DNA of 64,000 bases from Cordilura impudica (lineage: Eukaryota; Arthropoda; Insecta; Diptera; Scathophagidae): assembly GCA_963682025.1 (NCBI GenBank), contig OY821519.1, positions 147,106,312 to 147,170,311 on the forward strand, read 5' to 3'. A model generated the notes under the pieces. The model was not told the DNA's origin. It saw nothing but the letters and a program-made list of their open reading frames with translations, and searched no databases. Below are positions 1-11,215 of this stretch, in pieces. The stretch's first letter is position 1. Each line of letters starts with the position of its first letter. A program made the position numbers and the translations under genes.

Positions 1-174
1 AAAACAGTTTGCATCTGTGAATTAAAAAGCACTTGGAAAAATCAGTGCAAGTCTTAAGTTTAAAATTCAAGTTATTACTACATGTATTCAAGAATATTAA
101 TATTATTTAAGAATATTAATTTTTTAAAAACGGTACTTTTAAAAAAATTTACGTTTTTAGGATTTATATTTTTG

Positions 175-235
175 ATCCATATTGGCGATTTTCTTTATTG
201 TCGTGATAACGATAAAAAAAATATTTGATAATACC
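175..235 (-). repeat. DINE-1-type repeat fragment (family B)
   Basis: The words TATTGGCGATTTT and CGTGATAACGATAAAAAAA recur in the same order in the better preserved family B copy near 63005-63055, so this is a scrap of that repeat, on the minus strand. The rest of 1-450 is AT-rich and I see no gene in it. Confidence 0.5.
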
Positions 236-451
236 TGCTTGTATAAAAAATATACACGCAACTACAATGGCTACAACACAAAATGAATTCAACATATATA
301 AACGTTATAAAAGTAAATTTATTCAAAAAAAATTATTAACAAAATTGTTGAAATTATGGGCAGATAAATATAAAACATAAAAGTTAAAAAGTGATCATTT
401 AAATTCATATTAACAAAAAAATCAACTTTTCCTAAAAAGGTAAAAAAAATT

Positions 452-1649
452 CTGTCAAAATAATAGCACCGCAAATATTCTGCTGCAAATAAATATAAAA
501 AAAAATATGAATATTAATTTTTATAATAGTGTTTTTATTGAACTATCCTTACATTTTAGTGTCAGTACTTAGTGGCGTTTCCCTTTTTGGAAATAACGGC
601 TGAGCATCGCTGACACATTTCTTTGGAGATTGAATACCAGGCCTGTTTAACTGCCTTCAAAAGATCATTATTATTGGTCGGTTTGATTTCAGAAACTTTT
701 TTTTTCACATCAGCCCATAAATTTTCAATGGGGTTTAAATCTGGCGACTGAGCAGGCTACTCCATGACTGTAATTTCGTTGTCTTGAAACCATTTCTTAG
801 CTTTTTTTACTTGTGTGTTTTGGGTCATTGTCTTGTTGAATGACCCAAATCAGTGGCATTTGCTCAGATGCATACGGGAGCTAAATTTCCTCAAGTATTT
901 TGACGTATACGGATGCATCCATGATGGTTTTTATATGGTAAATGGGCCCAACACCATAGTATGAAAAACATCCCCATATCATGATACTGGAACCTCCGTG
1001 CTTGACTGTCTTTACGGTAAATTTTGGATTATATTCTGAGTTCGGTGGTCTTCTCACGTATGATCGAGAACCCCTTCCACCGAATAAAACTATTTTGGAC
1101 TCATCGGTTCAAAGAATGTTGCGCCACTTTTGCATTGGCCAGTCTAGGTGGGTTTTTAGCAAATAACAATCTTTTTGCTACATGCTTCATAGTTAAGAGT
1201 AGAACTCTTCTTGGACTGTGAGCTTTTAGGCTACGCTCTCTAAGTCTCCGGCATATAGTTTCAATGCTTACAGGCAGATTTAATTCCTTTTTCATTCGAA
1301 CAGCCGACATAAATGGAAATTTTTTTATTTCTCGTACTATGCGGTTGACCATTAAAGGTTGTGTTACCGTTTTTCGTCCACGTGTTTCCGCTTTAAATTT
1401 GTAGGTAATTGCATTTCTTATCATTTTATTGGAACAGCCAACAATATTTCTCACTTGAGAGTACGTTTTTCCCTCCGAAATAAGTTTTTTATGAGATCAC
1501 GTCTCTCACTTGAACAGTGCTTAGCACGTTAAAGTTATTTAAATTTTTATATGAGTATTAATTCCCAAAAACCTATTTTTATTGTTCAGCAAAAAGAATT
1601 CTTGGGTTTTTTTTAACAACTAATGAAATTGGTGCTATTATTTTGACAG
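452..1649 (-). mobile_element. Tc1/mariner-like element with terminal inverted repeats
   Basis: Perfect 19-bp inverted repeats bound the element: CTGTCAAAATAATAGCACC at 452-470 and its complement at 1631-1649. The minus strand between them encodes a decayed Tc1-type transposase. The true ends could lie a few bases further out, because no clear TA target duplication is visible. At about 1.2 kb it is the size expected for a compact Tc1-type element. Confidence 0.8.
545..1500 (-). pseudogene. Tc1-like transposase, frameshifted
   Basis: On the minus strand the N-terminal helix-turn-helix part is readable (open from 1454 to 1101, with IVGCSNKMIRNA and GRKTVTQP). The DD34E catalytic part follows in shifted frames. 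TDES is displaced by one base near 1105, then come KTVKHGGSSIMIWGCFS near 985, QQDNDPKHTS near 835 and SPDLNPIENLW near 745, ending NATKY at about 548. Several frameshifts and an in-frame stop in the middle mean no intact transposase can be made. It belongs to the Tc1/mariner superfamily; I do not assign a named family. Confidence 0.85.
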
Positions 1650-1716
1650 CTCCCTCTATGCCTGATTATGCAGTTTTTCCTATTTCTGTAAATATACTCA
1701 TAAGTTTATATAATAA

Positions 1717-2468
1717 CAGGTAAGAAAATTATAGTCGGTCTAGACCGACTATACGATACCCTATACCATGCGTTTAGAGACCCTATCTTCCAGGCCCAAC
1801 TAACTGGATATAAAAAATATGCATAAACCAAATTTGAGTGGGATTTTAATTAATTTTTTAGGCAGATGGACCGATCCTGATCATGTTTGGTTAGGTCTCT
1901 TGTATTTGGCAAAAATATATACAAACAAAATTTGAGAAGAATCAGTGCAATATTTTTGTTTTTTGATAGATATAAGTGAAGATCGGGAAGCAGCTCTATA
2001 TGGGGCCTATGACTAAGAGTTGTCCCATAGGGATAATTTTTGTACTACTGATTAATGGACGTAATAAACACATACAACCCCAATTTGACTAAGATTTATA
2101 TGATAATTTGGCAATTTAAGTCGATTTCATAGGGGTCATTTGTATGGGGGCTTGGTCTGAACATGGACCGATTCTCACCAATTTCAATAGCGTTCATCTT
2201 ATGGCCGATAAAAGCTTATATACCAAATTTCATCAAAATATATTCATATTTGCGACCTGCAGTTTGATTACAAGCTTTACATGGACACACAGACGGACGG
2301 ACGGACATCGTTAAATTGAATCAGATAGTGATTCTGATAGTGATCAGATAGTGATTCTGATTCGATCGGTATAATAAAAGATGGGTCTAGGTCAAATATT
2401 TTTGGTAGTTACAAACAGCAGCACAAAGTCATTATACCCAAACCACATAGTGGTATAGGGTATAAAAA
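1717..2468 (-). mobile_element. DINE-1/Helentron-associated repeat, family A, copy 1
   Basis: On the minus strand it starts with an ATACCC...CCACTATGTGG end near 2466, carries GTCY-type microsatellite sequence near 2290-2310, and ends with a perfect 24-bp palindrome at 1730-1753 (core TCGGTCTAGACCGA). A short AT-rich tail follows. The terminal GGTATAGGGTA is repeated inverted at the other end, the subterminal inverted repeat expected of DINE-1/Helentron INEs. No coding capacity. Two further good copies lie at 18117 and 51168. Confidence 0.8.
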
Positions 2469-2573
2469 TTTACTCATTATGAGTGTATAATATAAGTAAC
2501 GGGACTGCGAAGTTATAGACAAAAATAAAAATGCAGAAACACAGAATTGCCAAATGAAATTTATAACTCTTTG

Positions 2574-2597
2574 TGGTGCTATTATTTTGACAACAGC
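2574..2597. repeat. Solo Tc1-like terminal repeat fragment
   Basis: GGTGCTATTATTTTGACA is identical to the terminal repeat of the Tc1-like element at 452-1649, but no second end or transposase is nearby. It may be an eroded or deletion-derived copy. Confidence 0.5.
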
Positions 2598-2754
2598 TGT
2601 ACATACATATGTAAATATCTTTAGAAAATCAACAACCCCATTTAACATTTTCATATTGTGATTCAAATCTCGCACCGATTTTGATCATTTTAAATAGCAA
2701 CTTCTTTCGGATGGTAATAAACGATTTTATGCAAAAAACCAAGAGTCTAGCTTA

Positions 2755-2905
2755 GTTATTGAGGGCCTGATCGTGATTTCCCCAGACAGGCGGACAGACA
2801 GTCATCGCTAAATCAACTTCTCTTGTTATAAGGTTGAAGAAAATATATGATTTTAGGTGTCTCTTATTTCGATGCGTTACAAAAGTGTAGAGGGTATAAA
2901 AAAAC
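2755..2905 (-). repeat. DINE-1-type fragment (family B, decayed)
   Basis: GGCGGACAGACAGTCATCGCTAA, ATGCGTTACAAA and TAGAGGGTATAAAA occur in the same order as the 5' half of family B copies read on the minus strand (compare 63355-63520). 2906-3300 holds no recognisable feature. Confidence 0.55.
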
Positions 2906-3523
2906 GCAATAAAACTATCAACTTGTTGTTGAATTTACTTCTCTTTCAAAATAATTTTAATTTATTTACTAGTTGAAAATATTCTTTTTTTACAAACTAC
3001 ATATATGTATGTACAGTGGTTAAATGCCAAACTCGTACTTAACTTAACTTCAGCTTGCGTATAATTGATGAATATAAAGTATGTTTCTGGGTTTTATGGT
3101 GAAATATAAGCTTTATTTCAAACATACACAAATGAAGAGAAGTTTATTACATTACGCTTTAATTACGGGTTTTAAAAAAAATTTACTAAAGGCAGAATTC
3201 ATACAGTTAATATAATTACATTAATTAACTTATAATAATTAATATTTTGTTTAGAGTCATTCAGATGGAATAACAACTCTAGTCTCTTAGACATACTTTC
3301 CACCAGCTTACGGCAAAAGATTAGTTCAATATTGGGGTTGGGATTTTTGATCTGGTGGAAGTGGTAGTTGTTACTTAGACCCAGCTTTAATCGGGATAAA
3401 TTGGGTTTTAAAATATCAAAATATTCTCTGATCCATTATTCATTCGATGAAATGCAGACATCCAGGACCAGGGGGATAGAAAGTTCCTTATTACCAATCC
3501 ACCAACCTATTTAACTGTTGATT

Positions 3524-3892
3524 TTACATATTTCGATAGAAGCTGTTCAATAAATTTTTGCAATACGTAGGGATTTCCATCATATCCAAATATGTTAAAT
3601 TTTTTGTCTTCGGTGAACAATACATCCTTTCAAAATTAAAAATCCTTGGATTTATGCGTTTTCGCGAAATTGAAGCGAGCTTTTTATTTTTGTTGCTAAG
3701 CAGTTGCATCTTCCTGGCTATTGTACCGTTTAAATTAGCCCTATGGAGTATATTCCTGATTGTTTGTGTGAATTTTAGGTTATAGACTCGTGCACTATTC
3801 AATCGATGTACAGAATTTTGTTTGTTATGGTCTGCTGAAGATTTAAGATATAATTTTATTAGATTTTGATTAGTAGGTGTGGCATCTCCCAT
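3524..3892 (-). CDS. Hypothetical ORF, 122 aa
   Basis: An open frame of 122 codons, beginning MGDATPTNQNL and rich in Asn, Lys and Arg, ending FYRNM. I do not recognise a family. A second short open stretch on the same strand just downstream (about 3500-3400, containing FLSPWSWMSAFHRMNN) could be a following exon or the same decayed gene in another frame. The ORF lies between repeat clusters and has no close neighbours. It could be a fast-evolving host gene, a transposon remnant or chance. I see no signal peptide, membrane segment or zinc-binding motif. Confidence 0.25.
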   Translation of the reverse strand: MGDATPTNQNLIKLYLKSSADHNKQNSVHRLNSARVYNLKFTQTIRNILHRANLNGTIARKMQLLSNKNKKLASISRKRINPRIFNFERMYCSPKTKNLTYLDMMEIPTYCKNLLNSFYRNM

Positions 3893-4141
3893 AGAATAGT
3901 CTAGAAATTTTGTGTTAGTTCAATATCGGTAAAGGTGAATATTTATCATCAAGTATCCAGGGTACTGGTAGCGAGACTTTGTGTGAGTGTATAAGTTATA
4001 AATCTGCGTAGTCAAGTGAAAAATAGACAGGAGCGGACAAAAGGGCGTGTGTTATTCTATAAGTTATTAATGGGTGTAGTCGTATCTAAAATGGGCGAGA
4101 TCATACCTTAAAAAACTTTATATACGAATTTGGTCGAAACG

Positions 4142-4742
4142 AAAAATGTGTGTGTATTAGTAAAAAAAAATGTGAGTGTATTGAGTTTTTCGAACTTGCA
4201 GTGTGATGTGAGATAGGGGGGTAACACACACATTTTCCGCAGTGGTCACACTAATGGCACCAAATTTTTCGTGCGAGTAGTGGCTGCCACTAACGATGAT
4301 TAATGTTACCCTGTTATAAATTAAATGCAAATTTACTGGATTCTGCAAAATTGTAATTAAAGTTTTAACTTGTTAAATCTATTATTATGATTTATTTCTT
4401 GAAATGCGCATATAAAAACGCAAGTTTGTTAATTATAGAACATAAATATTATTAACTATTATTAAAATAAAACTAATAATAATAAATGTAAACATTTTCC
4501 CTCAAACATGTGCCTGTATAATAAACTCGGTAACTCTATTTAAAAAAAAAATAAGAGAGAGAAGTAAACAAATTTTTTTAAGTTTACGCTTCGACAACAT
4601 TTTAAAAATGAGACTGCAGTCAGATGTGTGAGCATAAAAGTTAATGGCGATGGATTCGACTAATTCGAACAATTGAACGTTGATAATACGTACACAACGA
4701 TTTCACAATTGCAATGTGATGTGAGATAGGGGGGTAACGGGC
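4142..4742. repeat. Non-coding TIR-type repeat, rearranged copy
   Basis: From about 4227 to 4720 the sequence matches 60236-61210 once the inserted MITE there is removed (CCGCAGTGGTCACACTAATGG, then ATGTGCCTGTATAATAAAC). The end word GTGTGATGTGAGATAGG occurs in the same orientation at 4201 and 4712, whereas in the 60168-61231 copy the two ends are inverted. The left 70 bp is therefore flipped here. No coding sequence. Confidence 0.6.
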
Positions 4743-5029
4743 GGGTTATTCGCAGTTCGAACAAATTTATGGCAAGGGGTTATACTAACTACAATGTATG
4801 TCAATAAAATTAGAAAACTTGGTTAAATTTAAATTTTTTTTAATTTATTACGATTATACACTAGTTTTACTTAAATAAATAAAAACATATTATTATTCTT
4901 CATTAAAAAAAAAAATATTCACATAAAATTAGAAATGTTCCTTAATTCACGCGACAAAACTAAACCACGAACTCAATATTCTAAATAAAAATTTTATTTT
5001 CTCTAATATTTAATTGTGTATCTCTTATT

Positions 5030-5610
5030 TTTTAAAACTGCTGCTCATCTTCATGGCATAGACTCAATTAAATTTGATAAAACCTCGCCAAAAATGCCTT
5101 TCCATGCGATTTCAGCTTTTTGCATGTATTGCGAATTATTTTACGATCTACAATTTCCCATAGATTCTCTATGGAGTTGAGATAAGACCATTGTGCTGGC
5201 CACTTAAGGACATTAAAGTTATTCTCAACAAACCACTCTTTCACACAGCTGTGTGTTTGGGGTCGTTATACTGCTGATATATCCACTTTAGTGGCATGTC
5301 CTCCTCTGCATGCAATAGCAAAACATTTTGTAAGATGTCTTTGTACATAAAACGATACATTATGCCGTTTATCTTATGAATTGGTCCGATTCCATTTGCC
5401 GAAAAGCATACTCAGACCATTACGATCCCTCCTCCGTGCTTCACGGTGCCTTTAGTATACCGTAGATTAAGACGTTGTCCTCTTGGTCTACGCACTAGCT
5501 TCAAACCGTCTGAACCCTTTAAATGTAACTTCGATTCGTCAGAGAAAAGTACGGTTTTCCACCTAGTCCAATTAACGTGTTCTCATTCTTGGCTATGCGT
5601 TAACTCTGAT
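5030..5610 (-). pseudogene. Second Tc1-like transposase fragment
   Basis: Minus-strand translation gives the C-terminal DDE half of a Tc1-type transposase. LFSDESKLHLKGSDG is near 5545, GTVKHGGG near 5440, MPLKWIYQQYNDPKHT near 5265 and GKL near 5155. Stop codons interrupt it after the HGGG motif, after the DPKHT motif and in the last third, where SPDLNPIE is no longer intact. The N-terminal DNA-binding half is missing at the right edge. It is a different family from the element at 452-1649. No terminal repeats were found. Confidence 0.8.
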
Positions 5611-5974
5611 ATGACATGATTGCTCTTCTTTGCTCATCGTAAATTCATACATACATACATACATATGTATATGCTATTTATTAACAAAGGATGAAAGTAT
5701 TTATGGGTCTGTTATTTCGAATAGAGCCGGTTGGCAATTGACAACTACTCGTAATTTGTTGTAGCTGTTTATAATAAATAAAAAAAATCGATAATCCGTT
5801 TACAAGGAAACAGTTGTTTCTCATGGTGACTTGTTTATTTAGCAAACTAGTTATTTTTCAAATTTTCTAAAAACTTAACAATTCATTTGTAAGCAGGTGG
5901 CTTTAAATTCTTCAAACTTTTTTCTTTCAATAATCGAAATAATTGTATTTGCTTAAAAAAAATCTATTTTTGAA

Positions 5975-8900
5975 ATGTCTCTTGTATACATCACATACCA
6001 CGATGAAAATATTTTCGACGTTGATAGACCAAAGGATTTTATTACAAAACATCATAAACTAAAATATACATCAAAGTTCCGAAACATGATAAAAGAGGAG
6101 AAAAAATCAAGGCATGTAATAGAATTACCCGATAGAAAAAAACTTCTGACGAGCTCCGGTAAAAATAATCATCAGACCATGGGTTATGCTGAGACTCCCA
6201 TTGAGCTGCCATGTAATTTTCTTAAGAAACATAATGGTGTTAAATGGCAAAGATTGAACGAACACACATGTCCGCCAAAAAGAGAAATACCACCGGTCCC
6301 AACATTTGCCAGATCACAGAATAAGCCAAAAGAACAGGTTAAAGAGTATGTGAAAAAAGAAAAGGAAGACTTATTATGCCCGCATACTAGATATTTTAAA
6401 GGTCATAAGCATCGGGCTAATTTTGTGGCGGTAAATGTAGAATTAATAAAAAATTCAAAAACAAAAAGACCACAACCCCGATATGTGGACACACCTAAAG
6501 GAGATAGACATAATTTGCTAAATACTGGTTTGATTCCTCAATATATTTGTACGAAAAATTTCGCCAAAGTACCGAGCTACATAAATGCTAGAAAGAAATT
6601 ACTTACCAAATTAAATGCTCAGTGCGAACACGCAAAATTGGAAGCTGAACACGCCTGCGTGCACTATGTAGATCGAGTGCCGGGTATTCGAAAGTTAACG
6701 CTGAATGAAAAGCAGGATATATTAAAGGTAAAATTATTAAGTCCCGGTTTACACATGAAATTTTTCTTTCTGAAACTGTTTGAAATTCTCTTTTAAACTT
6801 TCATCCGTATCTACACACTGAAATTTTTTTATTGAAATTCACGATTTTTTCATGTTTACTTTATCATTTTATCTATTTATTATATCATTTTATTTCATTA
6901 AAATTAATTTTATTTCAATTTATTATCTTACTAAACACAAACGGACATAAAAATGAAAGAAAAAGAAAATAACTTCACTTTGATAATTACGAAGCAAGAA
7001 ACAAAAGAGAATTTCAGAGTACATGAAAGTATGTACCCCCTGCCATTCTTCTCTCCCGTCTCACCTATAAATACAAGACTTTCAGCAAGAAAACTTTCAT
7101 GTGTAAACCGGCACTAACGTAACTAGGTGACAATGCATTCTACGGAAATTTTAGCGTCTCCGTTGTTAGGGGAGCTAAGATAACATATGGTTGTTTAAGG
7201 TACCGTAATTGAATGGTTAAATATGTTATAAAATTTCCTAATCATTTCCTTTCACAGTTCGATTCTTCGAACTGGAAAATTTATAACGGTTGTCGGAGGA
7301 AGATACATCATCCGTCCGACAATCTAAGAAATTGTTTTTTTTTTTTAATTTAAGTAGGGAAAGTGATCGGTTGCCGGCACCCTTTTGTTTTTTAGCTCAT
7401 AACTTTTGTCTAATTGCACAATGTGCATGCACACTAATGGAAAGCTACATACTCAGCTAATAACTGGTGAAGGAATTGAGTTTATTCTGTCCAATGGAAA
7501 ATGTTTACTAACATTTAGTTGTTTCTTTTTTTTTTTTTTGCCATTTACAAAAATGTGGTCGGTTTTCGGCACCCTAAGAAAATCCACTGAAAATGAAAGA
7601 ATATAAATGAAAATCACCAGTATTCAAATAAAAAAAGGAAATTTATTTATTTTATTGACAATCAATAGCACTTTTCATATTAATCGTCATCAGGATCGAG
7701 TACGTTGCATTGTACGTTGATTGCTTTAATCATGGCATCACAATCAATCTTCTTTGAAGAAGACGATATTTTTGCGGGTGACCTGGCTAAAAATGTTGAA
7801 AAATGTCTATAAAAAAACAACACTGGAATCAATTACATTTACATTCCTAGTGATATTTCACCATTTGTCACAAAAAAGGGATGCCGACAACATACCATGT
7901 CTGAGTGCCGACATCTGATTTTAGCAGCCATTTTGAAAAGTGAAAAAATAATTTTGGTTGCGAACACCTTTTTTTCATTTCTCTTTCTGAATGTACAACA
8001 TGTCGAGAGTGTTGTGTCAAAATTTCAACTAAATCGGAGCAAAACTTAAGAAGATACAGCGTTTCCAGCGACTGGCCTCATACGGTATATCGTATATAAA
8101 TCATTTTTTAAAAAACTTTAAATCGATTTTCTCGCAAATAAATGTTCGAAGTCGGTGAACATCATAACTCAAAATCTACTTGACCGATTCTTTTGAAATT
8201 TTACACACTATATCTACACATATGTAAATCATCATCCATTCTCTTTCCCATTTTTTAACAACAAATTCCCGAAATTTTATAGCAAAAATCGTGTTTTTCA
8301 CTTCAAAATGCTGCCAAAAAAAAAATTAAAAAACTCTTCGTCACTACCTCAGGAAACATGTCACCTTTTAAACGCATTTCGATTTTTTTTTATTTCACAT
8401 GATCCGGTAACGATCAACAAAGCCTTCGGAGATTCGCTGTCACGGACTTATTTATGAAAATTTTTAATTGAAATTCTTCTCAAAGCTTCTTCAAATGTTA
8501 TGCTATAACGTGTATATAAAATAAATAATCCAACATTACTCATATCTTCAAAAAATAATTATGAATACACGACTTTTTTGAATCGTTACGAGGCTAAATA
8601 TATGTGGGGACATATAGCATTTGATGAAATGCATCACAATAAATCATGCATTTCAGCTAATGATATAAAAAAAAAAACAATACTTAGCACGTGAACTATT
8701 TGGCTTCCCAGCCGTAATATTATTTAAAGCATTAGAAATATTAACATATATATATATACAGTTAAGGAAAAAACTCTACATACACCCAACTATTTTGAAC
8801 TTCTAGAGAACTAGTGATAATATTAAAAATAATTTTGATGTCAATGTTTACGACATTAGTTAAGAATGTTGGAAGAAAAAAAAGTTTGAAAATATTGATC

Positions 8901-11123
8901 TTTTATAAACTATTGGCGATAAACATAGAAATCGGTGGGAAAAAAGTCTACATACAGCATTGGCAACTCTTAAAATGAATAAGAAAATGAAGAAGATAAG
9001 AGGAAAAAACCGTTAGTTTTCTTGTTTTGCTTTATTTCTCAAACATTACAATCATTTAAATTCAGAAAGCGATTTGTAAAATACGTTTTAACTTTAAAAA
9101 TGGTAAATAGAAGAGAAATACAACAATCAGTTCGAAATTTGGTGGTTAACCTTCGAAAAGAAAATAAATCTTACGGGCAAATTGCTAAATTAGTGAAATT
9201 AAGTCGCTCTACAGTGCAAACTATTATCAAAAACTATCAAAACACCAACAGTACCGAAAGCAAGCCACGATCTGGAAGATCGAAGAAGCTTTCAAGACGC
9301 GATGTCAGTAGTGTCCTTAAAGAAGTCCAAAAGATCCAAAAATAAATGCCCCAAAATTAGCCGAACACCTTGCAAGATGTTCGAATATAACTGTTTCATC
9401 AAGAACAGTAATAAACGTTTTGCATGTTAGCGACTTTAAAAGTAGAAAACAGCACGCAAAAAGCGATTTATTTCTGCCAAGAATCGTCAACTTCGCCTGG
9501 ACTTTCTTAAGGCACATTTACAGAAAGGAATGGATTTTTGGAAGAAAGTTATATTTACCGATGAAAGTAAGAATATTTTCGGGAATGACGGCCGAAACAA
9601 GGTTTGGGGAAAACCGAACACTGTACTTGATCCCTAAAATATTATACCTACTGTGAAACATGGTGGGGGCAGTGTTATGGTGTGGGGAGCTATGGCGGCA
9701 CCTGGAGTTGGTCGATTGGTTTTTGTTGAAGGCGTTGTGGAAAGATATCAGTATAAGACAATTTTGGAACAAAATCTGAAGCCATCTGTGGAAAGCTTGG
9801 GCCTGGGAAACGAATTGATTTTCCAACAAGACAGCGATCCCAAGCATACTGCGCATATTGTTCGAGACTGGCTTCTTTATCATGCCCCAGGACAGCTCAA
9901 TACACCTCCGCAATCACCAGACCTCAATCCAATTGAGCATATTTGGGACGTTTTGGAAAAATCTGTGCGCAAATATATCAGAAATCTTGAAACCATGAAA
10001 ACTGCTTTAACTCGGGCGTGGTCGGAAATTGCGCCCAGTATTACGGAGAATTTGGTTATGTCTATGCCACCTCGTCTTCAGGCGGTTATTGAAGCCCAAG
10101 GTGGTCCTACAAAATATTAAAAATATATTGTTTTCTTTTATTTATTTAAAAGAAATTAAATATTGTATTTGATTTTTAAGACTGTATGTAGACTTTTTTT
10201 CATGAATTTTCATTATTTTTGTTATTTCTGTTATTGTTATGCTTTTCAACTAGCTTTTTGTTTTGTAAATAAACTTTGTTTTTGGTACTTTAAATATTAA
10301 TGCCAACGGTTTATTAAAGCTGCGTTCACACTACGTGTTTTGCTTGTGTTTTTCTTAGTTTCTTACCACGTGTAATTTGTACACATAGTGTGAACCCTTT
10401 CAAACATTGTTTATGTACAACAATTTTACAAGACATATGTAAATTTTTCAATTAGAGCAGGTTCTATTTTGGCAAGACAAACATATGAAAATACAACACT
10501 GCTTGTGGCGAAAGAAAAAAGAGTAAATTATAAAGATTAATATTAAAAGAAAAATAAATTGTTTAATATTAATTAACAATTTAAAAATATATAAAATATA
10601 TAACTTTATTTTAAACAATAAATTTTTGTAAATTCACAAATTAAATCAGCTGTTGTTTACATTTAGAGGTTATGTCATTCGGAAATACATATGTACGTTT
10701 GAACGCAAAAATTATGAATCGTATGTAAAACGCTAATTTTGACACACACACGGAATTACGTATGGATCGTAAAACTGAATTTACATATGGAAAATACACA
10801 TAGTGTAAACACACCTTAATTTGCCTTACGAATATCTTAAAAACACAAAATAAGGGGGTGTATGTAGAGTTTTTTTTCCTTAGTAGTACATATAAAAGTA
10901 AGTGTAATATGTCAAGCATTAATGAATTTTCCAATATTTTTCGTTAAAGGGTCTCCAAACAAATTTCACTGAATTGTATAAAACCTATCAAGGATTGTCA
11001 CTGTACACAGATACTATAGCCAAAAAGCTTCATAAAGCTAAAATAGAAGGTGATTTGCGTCAATTGGAACAGGATATATATCTAATGGAACATAATCCCG
11101 AAATATATGTCTCAGAATATTAA
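5975..11123 (+). CDS. Enkur: Enkurin (two coding exons, join 5975-6727 and 10950-11123)
   Basis: Predicted 308 aa. Exon 1 encodes 251 residues from ATG 5975, including a PPVP proline motif (near residue 110) and the start of the C-terminal enkurin domain (VPSYINARKKL near residue 206, then LTLNEKQDILK). The donor AAG|GTAAAA at 6728 interrupts at a codon boundary. The acceptor TTAAAG|GGT at 10949 resumes with GLQTNFTELYKTYQGL and ends LMEHNPEIYVSEY, the normal end of the domain. Enkurin is an adaptor associated with ciliary and sperm flagellar axonemes, and in vertebrates it tethers signalling proteins to TRPC channels. Length and domain order fit the family. The intron is 4222 bp, enlarged by nested transposons. 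The open frame running past 6727 to 6796 is intron read-through. The gene converges on the GTF3C4-like gene, with 92 bp between the stop codons. Confidence 0.85.
6728..8758. other. Enkurin intron, left part
   Basis: AT-rich intronic sequence. Two stretches (8070-8250 and 8400-8480) resemble the generic fly repeat wording CTTGACCGATTCTTTTGAAATTTTACAC found near transposon ends, but no boundaries or coding sequence can be seen. The short open frame at 7406-7606 is not supported as a gene. Confidence 0.5.
9022..10120 (+). pseudogene. Tc1-like transposase with frameshifts (DD34E)
   Basis: The N-terminal paired-type DNA-binding region is open from 9100 (MVNRREIQQSVRNLVVNL, SRSTVQTIIKNYQ, GRSKKLS) and stops at 9345. 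The middle, with the first catalytic Asp in FTDESKNIF near 9560, is in another frame. The last part is open from 9653 (KHGGGSVMVWGAM, QQDSDPKHTA with the second Asp, SPDLNPIEHIW with the Glu) to 10120, ending GGPTKY. There are exactly 34 residues between the second Asp and the Glu, the Tc1 signature. At least one frameshift and a stop near 9636 disable it. Confidence 0.85.
10318..10816. mobile_element. Harbinger-type MITE, 499 bp (related to the 33540 family)
   Basis: Terminal inverted repeats AG(C/G)TG(C/T)GTT(C/T)ACACTA bound it, flanked by TAA duplications at 10315-10317 and 10817-10819. Internal wording (AATCAGCTGTTGTTTACATT, AATTATGAATCGTATGTAAAA, CACTGCTTGTGGCGAAAG) is shared with the MITEs at 33540, 38942, 39431 and 59348, but the ends differ, so this is a sister subfamily. 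A 3-bp TWA duplication is typical of PIF/Harbinger elements. Non-coding. It interrupts the right double-repeat of the surrounding Tc1-like element. Confidence 0.85.
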
Positions 11124-11215
11124 GGTTTTAGAAATTTTTTTATTTCAGCAAAATTATAAAAAATGTTTACTTAAAATCAATTCTTTGAATAAAATCTTTA
11201 TCTCAATATACAAAT

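Larger units (their letters stand above)
8759..10886 (+). mobile_element. Tc1-like element of IR/DR type
   Basis: The left outer repeat (CAGTTAAGGAAAAAACTC, then TACATACACCC) starts at 8759 after TA. The right outer repeat (GGGTGTATGTAGAG, then CCTTAGTAG) ends at 10886 before TA. Inner repeats TCTACATACAGC (8947) and its complement (10184) lie inside each end, making the double-repeat (IR/DR) architecture known from several Tc1-like elements. Left spacing is 172 bp. Right spacing is 676 bp, of which 502 bp is the MITE at 10318-10816 plus its target duplication, leaving 174 bp. The element sits in the enkurin intron. Confidence 0.9.

Noticed and set aside
6728..6796. Enkurin as a single-exon 273-residue protein ending at 6796
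   Set aside because: The C-terminal enkurin domain would be cut, while a strong donor at 6728 and an in-phase acceptor at 10950 restore the expected domain end.
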